From Larix sibirica (taxonomy: Eukaryota; Streptophyta; Pinopsida; Pinales; Pinaceae), in NCBI GenBank assembly GCA_004151065.3, contig NWUY0300028875.1, positions 1-23,552 on the forward strand: 23,552 nt of DNA, written 5' to 3'. Both the position numbers and the translations under genes were made by a program. The notes under the pieces are model-generated. The model had not been told where the DNA came from. It saw only the letters and a list, made by a program, of their open reading frames with translations, and searched no databases. Each line of letters begins with the position of its first letter. Position 1 is the first letter of the stretch. This document shows, piece after piece, positions 10,780-19,061 of this stretch.

Positions 10780-10787
10780 CCTTTATA
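10780..10787 (-). promoter_or_regulatory. TATA-like box upstream of the LTR ORF
   Basis: TATAAAGG on the minus strand, about 230 bp upstream of the ATG at 10548 and just downstream of the G-box array. It is a candidate promoter for the LTR ORF. The 5' LTR lacks this region. Confidence 0.45.
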
Positions 10788-11035
10788 GCTGAGAGTTTGA
10801 AAAATGGTGCATTGAATAAGCTGGATACGTGGCGCTTTGAGATTGCTCTTTAAGCAAGGGGCACAGGGGATTTTAATGCACGAGGGCCATTATTAGAGGA
10901 ATGGTGGTGGTAATATCCGTTGGGTAAAACCTGGTGGGTCCACCTTAAAAACTGCATAGGATAAAGGGGTTTTAGGGTCATAAGAAAGTGGTGTGGGAAA
11001 ACTTCTTTTGAAATCCTGAAGAGATATAGGGCGGA

Positions 11036-11759
11036 CACGTGGCATAAGTGGTTTATGTTCAAGGTCATGTCCACAGTTTAAAAATCAAGCAATTGTAGGA
11101 GCCTGAAAAATTTCCATCCATTGCTCTTGATAATGTCTTCATCTGGATATGCACTAATCCGAACGTTCAGGGAGCTATGGGTCCACCTATTTGATTCCTC
11201 TGTTAAGATGTGACATCTTTCGATTTTCCTATGGGAAGTCGATAAGAGCGGTTTCAAGGTCATGCTTGGGTGGTATATTGAGACCGCTTTTGGGACCCTA
11301 AATCCATCTCGAGTGGACACGTGTAGAAGCGGTTTCAAGTTCAAGCTCTTAGAAATGTATTATATTTCGAGCATGTTGAGGAGCCTGAGAACCTGTGCAT
11401 CATTGATTAAACTAGGATTGGATCTCGAGGTAGGATGCCTCCGAAGCAGCTTCATGCTTAAGAATTATAGCTCTTATATTCGATCCAAATCTTTAGTTTC
11501 CTTACTAACCTCCTTTGATTACTTGTTGAACAAGTGGTTTCATGGTTCAACGGAAGTAGTATTTCAAGACCACTTTTAGAGCCTTGGATAAACCTCGATC
11601 TGGCACGTGCATAAGTGGTTTTGATTTTAGTCTCACGGTTGTGGATTAGCTTTTGCGCATCTCTGGAGACCTGAGACTTTCTGCACTGTATATATTCCTT
11701 TAATTGCATGCATCTCAAGATCATCGAAGGGCAATTAAAACACCAATGTTTTTCATTCA
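11036..11759 (-). repeat. U3 array of diverged ~284-bp repeats with CACGTG cores
   Basis: CACGTG occurs at 11036-11041, 11318-11323 and 11604-11609, spaced 282 and 286 bp. Other landmarks keep the same phase: GAGCCTGA-like motifs near 11099, 11381 and 11666, and a GACCRCTTTT motif before the second and third cores. The units are strongly diverged, and the third is cut short at the LTR end. CACGTG is the G-box core bound by plant bZIP and bHLH factors, and an array upstream of a TATA box is a typical enhancer layout. The function is inferred. Confidence 0.6.
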
Positions 11760-11771
11760 GGCCCTTCACTT
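11760..11771 (-). other. Candidate polypurine tract of the gypsy element
   Basis: On the minus strand, AAGTGAAGGGC lies immediately before the 3' LTR start TGAATG. It is purine-rich with one T and one C, so it is a weak or decayed tract, placed mainly by its position. Confidence 0.4.
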
Positions 11772-11983
11772 ATCCTCCCGACTTTACCACGTGAAAAAAG
11801 GTCGCAAGACCTTGCTCATTTTATTTATCTTTTAACATGTCTGATGCAACTTTTGGTACCAACATTGGCTTCAATGGGGACATCCTTTTCTCTGGAAGAG
11901 GGCGAGAAATGTAGAATAGTTCCTTGTCCATTGGGTCGTGGATTCATATCAAGATTTATTTTCTCAAACTTAGAGAGAACAAA
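11772..11983 (-). other. 3' untranslated part of the internal region
   Basis: About 210 bp between the pol end and the candidate polypurine tract. No coding motif is seen. A CACGTG occurs at about 11789-11794, outside the LTR array. Confidence 0.4.
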
Positions 11984-12299
11984 TTAACTTGAAACAAAAA
12001 TGACAGAAATATTAAAAGAAAAATTTGAAAGAAAAACAACATATGTTACATAATGATACAATATATCCAGAAAAAGATAGAGAAAATAGTAATGGAATAA
12101 ATGCTTCAAAAATATGCCATTGACAAGATTCTCGAGTACCTCGCCATACAGATGTATCAATTGATAGGTGTTGTTACCTTGAACTGTTATTACTTTGAAA
12201 GGACCAATCCAAAGGTTGTCAAATTTCTTGTGCTTGGATCTTTCTTCTCTTCTGGCATCCCATTCAAGAATGAGGTCACCAAGATGAAAATCCATACTA
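11984..12299 (-). pseudogene. Integrase C-terminal domain and end of pol
   Basis: The open frame from 12295 reads HLGDLILEWDARREERSKHK, KFDNLWIGPFKV (12211-12194) and NTYQLIHLYGE, ending VNGIFLKHLF near 12100. This is the usual DNA-binding tail of plant gypsy integrase, with a GPF motif and no chromodomain visible after it. The hydrophobic residues past 12090 look like read-through beyond the true end of pol. Confidence 0.75.
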
Positions 12300-13399
12300 T
12301 GGCCTTCCTATCAAAGGTCGCATTCATTCTTTCTTGGTGCATTTTATTTCTATCGTCCAATTGTTCTCTGCCTTACTGGACTTCTATTAATTGATGAATT
12401 CTTCTTTCCATATCATTTGGTTCATCATGTTCTAGTTGTAATAACTTTATCATTGGAAGGCCCAAATGAATAGGTAGAACTGCATCTTTACCGTAAACTA
12501 GTTAAAAGGGATAAGTACCAATGGAACTTTTAACACTAATTCTATCTGCCCATAATGTATATTTCAAATGAGAGTCCCAAGCCATTTTGTTAATGTCAAG
12601 CATCTTTTTGATGATAGTCATTAATCTTTTATTAGAGGATTCTGCCAATCCATTTCCTTAGGGATAATAGGTTGTTGAGTGAGCCAATTCGATATTGTAA
12701 ACTTGACAGAAACTCATCATTTTGGCAGATTTGAAATCTTGAGCATTATATGTAATTATTCTCTTATGGCAACCGAACCTTGACAAAATATTCTCTTCCA
12801 AAAAAATTATAATCACAGTATCATTTGCATTTCTCGTTGGTATTGCCTCTACCTATTTTTTGAAGTATTCAATAGCAGTAAGAATCCATTTATGTTTACC
12901 ACTAGAATTTGGATTTATTTCACCTATAAAATCCAACCCCCATTGTTGGAAAGGTGTTTTTACCTTGATTGGAAATGGTTTGATCTTCTGCTTTCCTGCA
13001 AACATTTGACACTCTATACAAGCCCTGACCATTTTGTTGGCATCAGTAAATAGGGCCGGCCAATAATAACCCGCTATTAGAAATTTATATGCAGTAGCTC
13101 TCCATGCATGATGTCCTCCACATATGTCATTATGAAATTATGTTATTATACCTTTGGTTTATTCTGCAATTACACAATTAAGCAAAACTCCAAGAGGAAC
13201 TTTCCAAAATAAGTATCCATCAAGAATGCAATATTTAACAGATTTAAGTTTGAGGGGTCTCATTTTAGCTTTATCAAAGTCAGGAGGACAGGTTAACTAT
13301 TCGAGGAAGTAAACAATATCTCTATACCATTAAGAATGTGAAAATTTATCTGAAATATTAAAAGGTAGACTTTATTGATCACCTTCTTCCTCTTCATTT
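12300..13399 (-). pseudogene. Integrase: zinc-binding and catalytic core
   Basis: Inserts element DNA into the host genome. The HHCC domain is visible (CGGHHAWRATAYKFL, then VRACIECQMFAGK; about 13120-13000). The catalytic core has WGLDFIGEINPNSSGKHKW, with D at 12931-12933, and GNGLAESSNKRL, with E at 12640-12642. The second aspartate is replaced by tyrosine (RIITYNAQDFKS, TAT at 12748-12750). Stops include TAA at 12658-12660, where a glutamine (PQGNG) is usual. The core then continues AWDSHLKYTLWADRI and LVYGKDAVLPIHLGLP. Confidence 0.85.
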
Positions 13400-14059
13400 G
13401 GGAGTAAATCTATCGTGTTTATCTCCAAGGATTGATAGTTCGACTAAGCCAAAAGCTTGGCTAGTCCCTGTCCTTTCATGAGCTTGGTAGGATTTATCTC
13501 TAAATCATATTCTTGGATTTTAGAAATCCACTTTACACTCATGCCTTCACTGTCTGGGTGACAGAGGATGTCCTTGATGGTACTCCCTGGAACATAAGCA
13601 ACAATTTTTTAATGTAGGAAGTAATTTATGAAAGACTTGAGAGATTTCACTAATGCATATGCTTGTTTTTTCATAGTATTGTATCTTAGCTCTGCATCCC
13701 TCAAGGCCCTGTTGAAAAAGGAAATGGGTTGTTCTTATCCTGCATCGTTTATTTGTAGAAGGACAACTACAATAGTTACATCAAAAGCAAAAGAAAATAT
13801 AAGAAATTCTTTGGTATAATCAGGACTAATTAAGACAGGTGATTCTCCCAAAGAATCTTTGATTTTTTTAAAATAGCTTCTTGCTTCAGAAGTCCATTTA
13901 ATCTCTGCATCTTTCTTTAACATGTATGTGATCTTTTCCATCATTTCAACAAAATTAGGGATAAATCTCTGGAGAAAGTTAATTTTGCCGATAAAGGATT
14001 GCACTTCTTTCTTGTTCCTTGGAAGATCTATCAGGTTTATAGCAGCTACCCTATCAGGG
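13400..14059 (-). pseudogene. RT-linked RNase H, catalytically degenerate
   Basis: The RT thumb and connection continue with MQSFIGKINFLQRFIPNFVE and IKWTSEARSYFKKIKDSL. The RNase H region follows: FLIFSFAFDVTIVVVLLQ (about 13803-13750), a stop, then EQPISFFNRALRDAELRYNT and QAYALVKSLKSF. In active Ty3 RNase H the first catalytic aspartate sits in a TDAS-like motif; here the equivalent is FSFA (residues 70-73 from 14004), with no aspartate. This looks like a tether that has lost activity, in keeping with the extra RNase H upstream. Confidence 0.7.
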
Positions 14060-14790
14060 TCTATTTTAACCCCCTCTTAGAGACAATATGACCTAACAAT
14101 TTTCCCTTTTTTATAGAAAAGGACTTTTTAGGATTCAAAGACCGACCAAATTTCCTGCATTTTATGAAAGTTTGTTTTAGATGTTGAAGGTGATATTCAA
14201 CAGACTTTAATAATACCATCATATCGTCAAGGTATAGAACAATGAATTTGTATTTTTCTCCTACGAACATTATATTCATGGCTCTTTGGAAAGTTTCTCT
14301 AGCATTTATAAGACCGAAAGGCATCTTATCGTACATGAAGGTTCCTCACGAAGTGGTGAAGGTTGGTTTTTCTTTGTCATCCAAATGCATGGAAATTTGA
14401 TTATAACCAGAAAATCCATCCATCATAGAAACTCAGGTTGACCCAACCACCCTCTGAAGAATATGATCCACTTTGGGTAGATGATAATTATCCTTCAAGG
14501 AACACTTGTTCAAGTTTCTGAAGTCTACAAACAAGCGAATTTCCCCATTCTTTTTTCTCACCGGTACAAGGNTGAAATCAACACATAATCGAATTTCCCC
14601 ATTCTTTTTTCTGACAGGAACAAGGTTAGTGACCCACTTTGAGTATATAAGGGGAATAATGATTTTAGCATCAAGCAACTTCCTTACTTCTTTCTCAAAT
14701 ATGGGGAGCAGAATAGGGTTTACTTGTCTCAAATTTTGTTTTACTAGTTTAGCATCTGGTTTTAAAGGAATTTGATGTTGTATAACAGAA
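14060..14790 (-). pseudogene. Reverse transcriptase of the gypsy element
   Basis: RNA-directed DNA polymerase. Visible motifs in order are IPLKPDAK and ILLPIFEKEVRKLLDAKII (fingers), LVPVRKKNGEIRLCVDF (motif 1-2, present twice), RNLNKCSLKDNYHLPKVDHI, MMDGFSGYNQIS (motif A aspartate), MPFGLINARETFQRAM (motif B region), YLDD at 14223-14234 (catalytic pair, in FIVLYLDDMMVL), and GKLLGHIVSKRGLK. The catalytic aspartates are present, but the frame has stops, including a TGA in the TTS-stop-GTF stretch where tryptophan is usual. An ambiguous base and an 18-codon duplication interrupt it near 14572. Confidence 0.9.
14518..14625. repeat. 54-bp diverged duplication around an N
   Basis: Two copies of the segment encoding LVPVRKKNGEIRL.VDF lie on either side of a single N at 14572. 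I count 8 differences over about 54 positions. The repeat keeps the frame. Because the copies are diverged and meet exactly at an N, an assembly join between two related sequences is more likely than a biological duplication. Confidence 0.7.
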
Positions 14791-15289
14791 GTATCATAAT
14801 TTTTTTAAATCTGCGTACCTCCAAGCAAAAACGTCCATGTACTCTTTGAATAGAGAGATGTACCTTTTCTTCTAATCAGTTGTCAAGGATTGAGAAAGCT
14901 TGACGTATTTTGGATCATCTGGAGTACCAAGGTTGAATTATTTTACTGCTTCTGTTGTTGGTTGAACATGGCTTAATCAGAACATCATTTTTTTTAAACA
15001 TTTGTTCCAAAGGCACTAAACCTTTAGGAATGCAATTCTTCAGCTGTAGAATCTTGTGCCCAATAACTTGTTGCATCAATTCAGGAGCTATGGTCTGATT
15101 TGATTAGGTTTCATTTTTTGGCTCATGATCCTCATCGGTATCTATGTTGGTGACTGAAAACTCATCTATTGATTGAAGGAAACGCTTGATCTGCAAATCA
15201 TCTTCGAAGACCTGCCAATGTTTGATATTGTCAGGAATGGGGGGCTAGTATCGCATCTCCACCTCGTATCTCAATTTGGGATTGTTTGT
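14791..15289 (-). pseudogene. Linker between aRNH and reverse transcriptase
   Basis: The frame continues from the RNase H with IPDNIKHWQVFEDDLQIKRF, an acidic stretch, then GHKILQLKNCIPKGLVPLEQ, a typical pre-RT tether in this group. After about 15000 the frame is lost to indels. No separate domain is recognised. Confidence 0.5.
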
Positions 15290-15681
15290 AGGTTTAAAAT
15301 TACTTGCTGCTAAGTAGAATGCATCAGCCTGTTGGTTGAGCTCTCTTGGCACAAAGGTTATATTAAATGCATCGAATAAGTTTTCAACTAGATCCCACAC
15401 AATATTTCGATATGCCTTAAGCCTTGAGTGCTTTGTCTAGTATATGCCTTTGATTTGATTAACAACCAACTCTAAGTCTCCAAAAACTGCCAATTTGGTA
15501 ACCTTTAAATTTTTTGTTGCTCAGAGGCCTAAGATGAGAGCCTTGTATTCAGCCACATTATTGGTAGTTTCTAACTCCAACTTGTAGGACAAGGAAATCT
15601 CTTCTCCTAAAGGAGGAACCAAAATTGCACCAGGTCTTGATTCATCTTTGGTTGACGCTCTATCAAAATGTAATTTCCACA
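15290..15681 (-). pseudogene. Extra RNase H domain (aRNH-like) upstream of RT
   Basis: Conceptual translation shows an RNase H fold of the archaeal-like, RVT_3 type. Four acidic positions are readable: D in WKLHFDRAS (15662-15664), E in ETTNNVAEYKALILGL (15548-15550), D in LAVFGDLELVV, and D in NQQADAFYLAAS. TNNVAEY is the hallmark of plant RVT_3 RNase H. The frame is broken by TGA at 15521-15523 (probably from CGA) and by a TAG a little further on. The domain would degrade RNA in the RNA:DNA hybrid. It lies between protease and reverse transcriptase rather than after the RT-linked RNase H. Confidence 0.8.
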
Positions 15682-15861
15682 CTTGATCTTTTTGTCTTCA
15701 ACAATACCCTTAGTTATTGATGATTCAAAGTTTTCTTCTTCAAAAGCTTCATTGATTGATAAGGTACAGCAGCCCATGTCTTGATCCATGGCATAAAGAG
15801 GATAGTTGATAGGAATATTTTGATCACTTATAACATAGGCGAACTTAGCCTCCCTATACAA
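15607..15861 (-). pseudogene. Spacer between protease and RNase H
   Basis: An open frame continuing from the protease tail (YREAKFAYVISDQNIPINY), then an acidic linker (EAFEEENFESS). At about 15690-15700 the coding frame shifts into that of the RNase H domain, so the last 30 or so residues of this frame are out of register. There is no catalytic motif of its own. Confidence 0.55.
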
Positions 15862-16656
15862 TCATCCAGTCTCTCCTGCGAACATGGGTACTATGGCGTA
15901 TTTCATATCCATCCGCATGGTGCCTCCCAATTTTTTAGCCTATCTCCTATATAACAGCATTCCATATTTCGTCGGTACATCAGCCACTACCACATCCATC
16001 ATTATACTTTTGGTAGGTAATTGTGCAAGGGTTACAACTAGATCTTTAATCATACCTACACATTTCACCTTTCTTGAGTCAAAACTATGACGATCGTGAT
16101 AAGGTCTTGTGATCTCTAGGTCGAGTTGTTCCATTATGATTTTTGGCATTAGATTGTGTGAAGATTCAGAATCTAACATGCAGTTATGGAGCAATTTTTT
16201 ATGAACACTAAGACTCACATAAAAGGGATTTGTAGGTTCTTCTTTGTCATTAACATGGGGGCCACAATGTACAGTTGGAGATTCATCACTCAATTTTATG
16301 TTATCTTGTTGATCTGTGAATTCATTTGCATGAAGCAACTTATCAATCTTCTTTTGATACATAGGGTTTTTTACTAGCTCAGACAAAGGAATAAGTATCT
16401 TAATTTTACTCAGTTCGTGCTCAAGATTAAAAGAGATAATACTCCTTTCAGGCTCTTTAGGATCTATGTCCTGCTTTTTAGGAAGACTTGCACTAGGTTC
16501 GTTTTGTGATGGGGCATCTGCTACTTTTCTAGTTTTGTCTTTTGACAGGTCCTTATTCCTAGTTACAGGAATGGCTTGCGGGACTTTAGCTGAGATTTGT
16601 TTTACAGGAGAAATTTTGGGGGAAGGATTAAATGATTGATGGGTAGGAATAGGCAT
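15850..16656 (-). pseudogene. Gypsy aspartic protease region
   Basis: A 238-codon open frame (16656-15940). The first 140 residues are a proline- and lysine-rich linker. The retropepsin-like domain starts near residue 150. The active site reads MLDSESSHNLMP, residues 160-171, with D162 at 16171-16173. The usual glycine of D-S-G is Glu (GAA at 16165-16167), a G-to-A change that should inactivate it. Downstream TRPYHDRHSFDSRKVKCVGM and DVVVADVPTKYGMLL match the conserved body of proteases in aRNH-bearing plant gypsy elements. After a stop at 15937-15939 the frame continues AKKLGGTMRMDMKYAIVPMF. Confidence 0.8.
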
Positions 16657-17289
16657 GGTTTTGAGATCATATTTCTTTTGAACCTGTAAGGTATCTTAGA
16701 ATAATCGATATTGACCAGATGACTGATCAATATCTTGGTCATTTTCTTGATAACTATCAATTTGATTTAAAAGGAGTGAGTTTTCATAATTGTCCCTTCA
16801 AAAATGTATCGAATGAGACTCATCTTCCATCCAATTCATATCTTCTTCAACCTCTTCATATATCTCTTCTTATGGTACTTCAATAAGATTATTCTTTCCT
16901 TCTCTGACAGGTGATCGTAGCGATTTCTCATCATTCCTCTTTTATCTATACATCATTTGTGGGTTATAGGGCATTTGGAATTGAGTGGGATCAAGAGCCA
17001 GAGACTATCTGTTGGGGATGCTATTTTCCAATCCCATTTTGGTCACCTTATTTGACAGATTCTTAAATGAGGTGAGACATCTCTTCAATCTTGGATTCAT
17101 GATAATATTTGGCACGATAAGAGAAACTGATTTCTTCTTTGGATTTTCCCTTATCCTTTTGTTCAGAATCGTTAACCAATTTGAGTTTTCTCCCGGGTCT
17201 CATATTTCCCTCAACATCAACAACGTCATTTTGCATTATACTGAGAGAGGCGCACCTTCTTTCCCTTAGTATAATAGAGAAATATGAGG
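16657..17289 (-). pseudogene. Gag-protease linker, degenerate
   Basis: Conceptual translation gives polar, charged sequence with many stops (for example KRIRENPKKKSVSLIV and VEEDMNWMEDESHSI) and no clear zinc knuckle. It links Gag to the protease frame starting at 16656. Plus-strand open frames here (16985-17327) are antisense shadows. Confidence 0.5.
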
Positions 17290-18095
17290 GAAAATCACCT
17301 ACATATGTGCTTGTGCATCTGCTTTAGTAGGTCAGATGTCTTCAGGGATCCAGTAATATACTTTGTTAAATGTTGCAGTAAAATAAACTCTTGTTTCAAA
17401 GTTGTTTTTCTTAAGGGCGGAAAATTCAGTTAAATAATAGAGGTTATAACAATTTGTGAACATCTCCCTATAGTGATTGAGAAAAAACTCTCATATATAC
17501 GTCATCATGTTCAATAAAGATGTTATCAGTGAAATCTTGAAAATAGTCCACATGATCTTCAGCGGAAGTGCCTTTACTGCCATCATACTTCGGTAATAGC
17601 TTAAGATAGTGACCAGGCATATCATTTAGGGGTGTAGGCAGTCTCAAGGGTCCATGAGGAATATCCACCCATTGAGGAGTTCTAAGTGGGGGTCGGGGTG
17701 GAGAACCTCCTCCACCACCTCCTCCTCCCCCTCCCAACATGAGGTTCTTGGAAATTAGATTCTTAGCCTCATGAGTGATAAGGGATTTAGGAGGATTCTT
17801 TTGAGAAGAGGATTCTCCGCTTTTGGTAGTAATAAATGGAGGATCAGGTGAATCGACAGGAGTGTTGGTAATTCTGATAGGAGAAATCATGTTTGGGGGT
17901 TTCAAACATAAATTCAAACTCAGAAAATTGTGGGGCAAAGAGAGGAGGAGAAAAGTTCCTGTGGTGATAGCCTAGTGAGGTAGATTGATATTTTCCACAT
18001 CTATGTCTCCAAGAAATGGGATCTTGAAGAGCCAATAATTCTTCGTGACTTGGATTATGGCTAGTATGTCTACGTCCATATGCCAGATTTTCCTT
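17290..18095 (-). pseudogene. Gypsy gag remnant
   Basis: This Gag-like coding region follows the primer site. An open frame begins after a stop near 18096 (LALQDPISWRHRCGKY), but no ATG is visible there. A 1-base shift near 17880 moves to the frame used from 17938. That frame has a low-complexity N-terminus with a run of 10 glycines (17734-17705), followed by SPPRPPLRTP. The Gag core follows: YLKLLPKYDGSKGTSAEDHV, then FTDNIFIEHDDVYMRVF, ending at stop 17468. Past the stop GDVHK is visible, then another frame with NLYYLTEFSALKK and FNKVYYWIPEDI. Some core sequence between these pieces appears missing relative to related Gags, which suggests a small deletion. Confidence 0.75.
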
Positions 18096-18207
18096 TTATG
18101 GAGTCACCAAGTGATTTATTACAGCCAGCAACCTGATTTTTTTCACCACAAGGATCAGGGCATCAGATTGTTGTTGTCCCAGGGAATATTGGTCTTCATT
18201 ACTTCGT

Positions 18208-18225
18208 TCCCCGGCAACGGCGCCA
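18208..18225 (-). other. Primer-binding site, tRNA-Asp
   Basis: The minus strand reads TGGCGCCGTTGCCGGGGA, an 18-nt perfect complement to the 3' end of plant tRNA-Asp including CCA. It lies 7 nt (TCTTTTT) inside the LTR end at 18233. This fixes element orientation and the LTR border. tRNA-Asp priming is known in Athila-type elements; its use here is read directly from sequence. Confidence 0.93.
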
Positions 18226-18902
18226 AAAAAGATGTTAGTCCCAGAGACGTTCTAAGGCTGTAATTTAGAATTGTGCCTAGTCATCAATATATTTTTTATT
18301 GTCATTTGATTATTCAATAGAAAACTTTATCAAGAATCGATGTAACTTATTTGCATTGTCTAGAAATCAGACAAACATTCATTTTCATGGAAATAATGTT
18401 GGGCAATACTTCTTATACAAAAGGAGAAGACTTATACAAATGAATGGATGGAATGGCATGAGAAAAGGTATTGCAATATTAAATCCTTATCCCATGTTTT
18501 TCAGAAGACGTACTAAGAAAACAGAATTCAGTAGTTGGAAAGGAAATAATGATAGAATAAGCACAAATATTTACAGAAATAAATCCATCAAATTCAGATA
18601 GCACATCGTGAATACTTCACAACATATTAAATGGAAAATGACACACATCATAACATTTGAATCAAATATCCAGTGAAAGGTTATCCCATTAGGATTTGCA
18701 TAATGCTTGTCAATTATAGAAAAGTTGAAAGAGATGAAAATGCAATAGAAAGTGGTACTAGCCGTATATATATGAATATTTAAATCCACATAATCATCAT
18801 GACAGAGCTTGAAAGTTCTTATCCAACGCTTGATCAGAAAAAATCCTTCAGAAGTTACACTTGTTACAAAAATAGTCGACCATTTTTTCTATACTTTTGA
18901 GT

Positions 18903-18911
18903 CTATTTATA
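18903..18911 (-). promoter_or_regulatory. LTR TATA box (5' LTR copy)
   Basis: The same TATAAATAG in the 5' LTR, with the flanking GAGGC and GACTC also kept. Transcription would begin roughly 30 nt further on, giving about 640 nt of R-U5 before the primer site. Confidence 0.6.
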
Positions 18912-19061
18912 GCCTCTAGGGATTTACAAATTTTTACAACAAAATTATGTTTTAAATAATAGCTTTCAGTTTCAAAAACAGTTTGAGCAAAATTGTTGTT
19001 ACAAAATTGACTATATAATGACTTGATGTTGAACAGTTAGAAAAGGTACTACGGACCCTCC

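Larger units (their letters stand above)
6536..11759 (-). repeat. 3' LTR of the gypsy element (5224 bp)
   Basis: It aligns nearly end to end with 18233-22446 in the same orientation. Both start TGTTAGTNCCAGAGNCGTTC on the plus strand, and both reach CACCAATGTTTTTCATT at the other end. The right border is set by TTCA at 11756-11759. In transcription order it holds a repeat array (11759-11036), a TATA-like box (10787), a long ORF (10548-7354), a second TATA box (7215) and about 670 bp of R-U5. It contains about 1 kb (roughly 10700-11735) that the other LTR lacks. Confidence 0.9.

Noticed and set aside
11262-11769. Open frames of about 105 codons in both directions near the LTR end
   Set aside because: They lie in the U3 repeat array, are absent from the 5' LTR, and show no protein motif.
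16985-17327. Two overlapping plus-strand open frames
   Set aside because: They are antisense to the gag-protease linker of the gypsy element and have no recognisable domain.
17700-17740. C/G-rich trinucleotide run as a microsatellite or CRISPR-like repeat
   Set aside because: It encodes a glycine run in the gag frame. There are no spacers or repeated units beyond the glycine codons.
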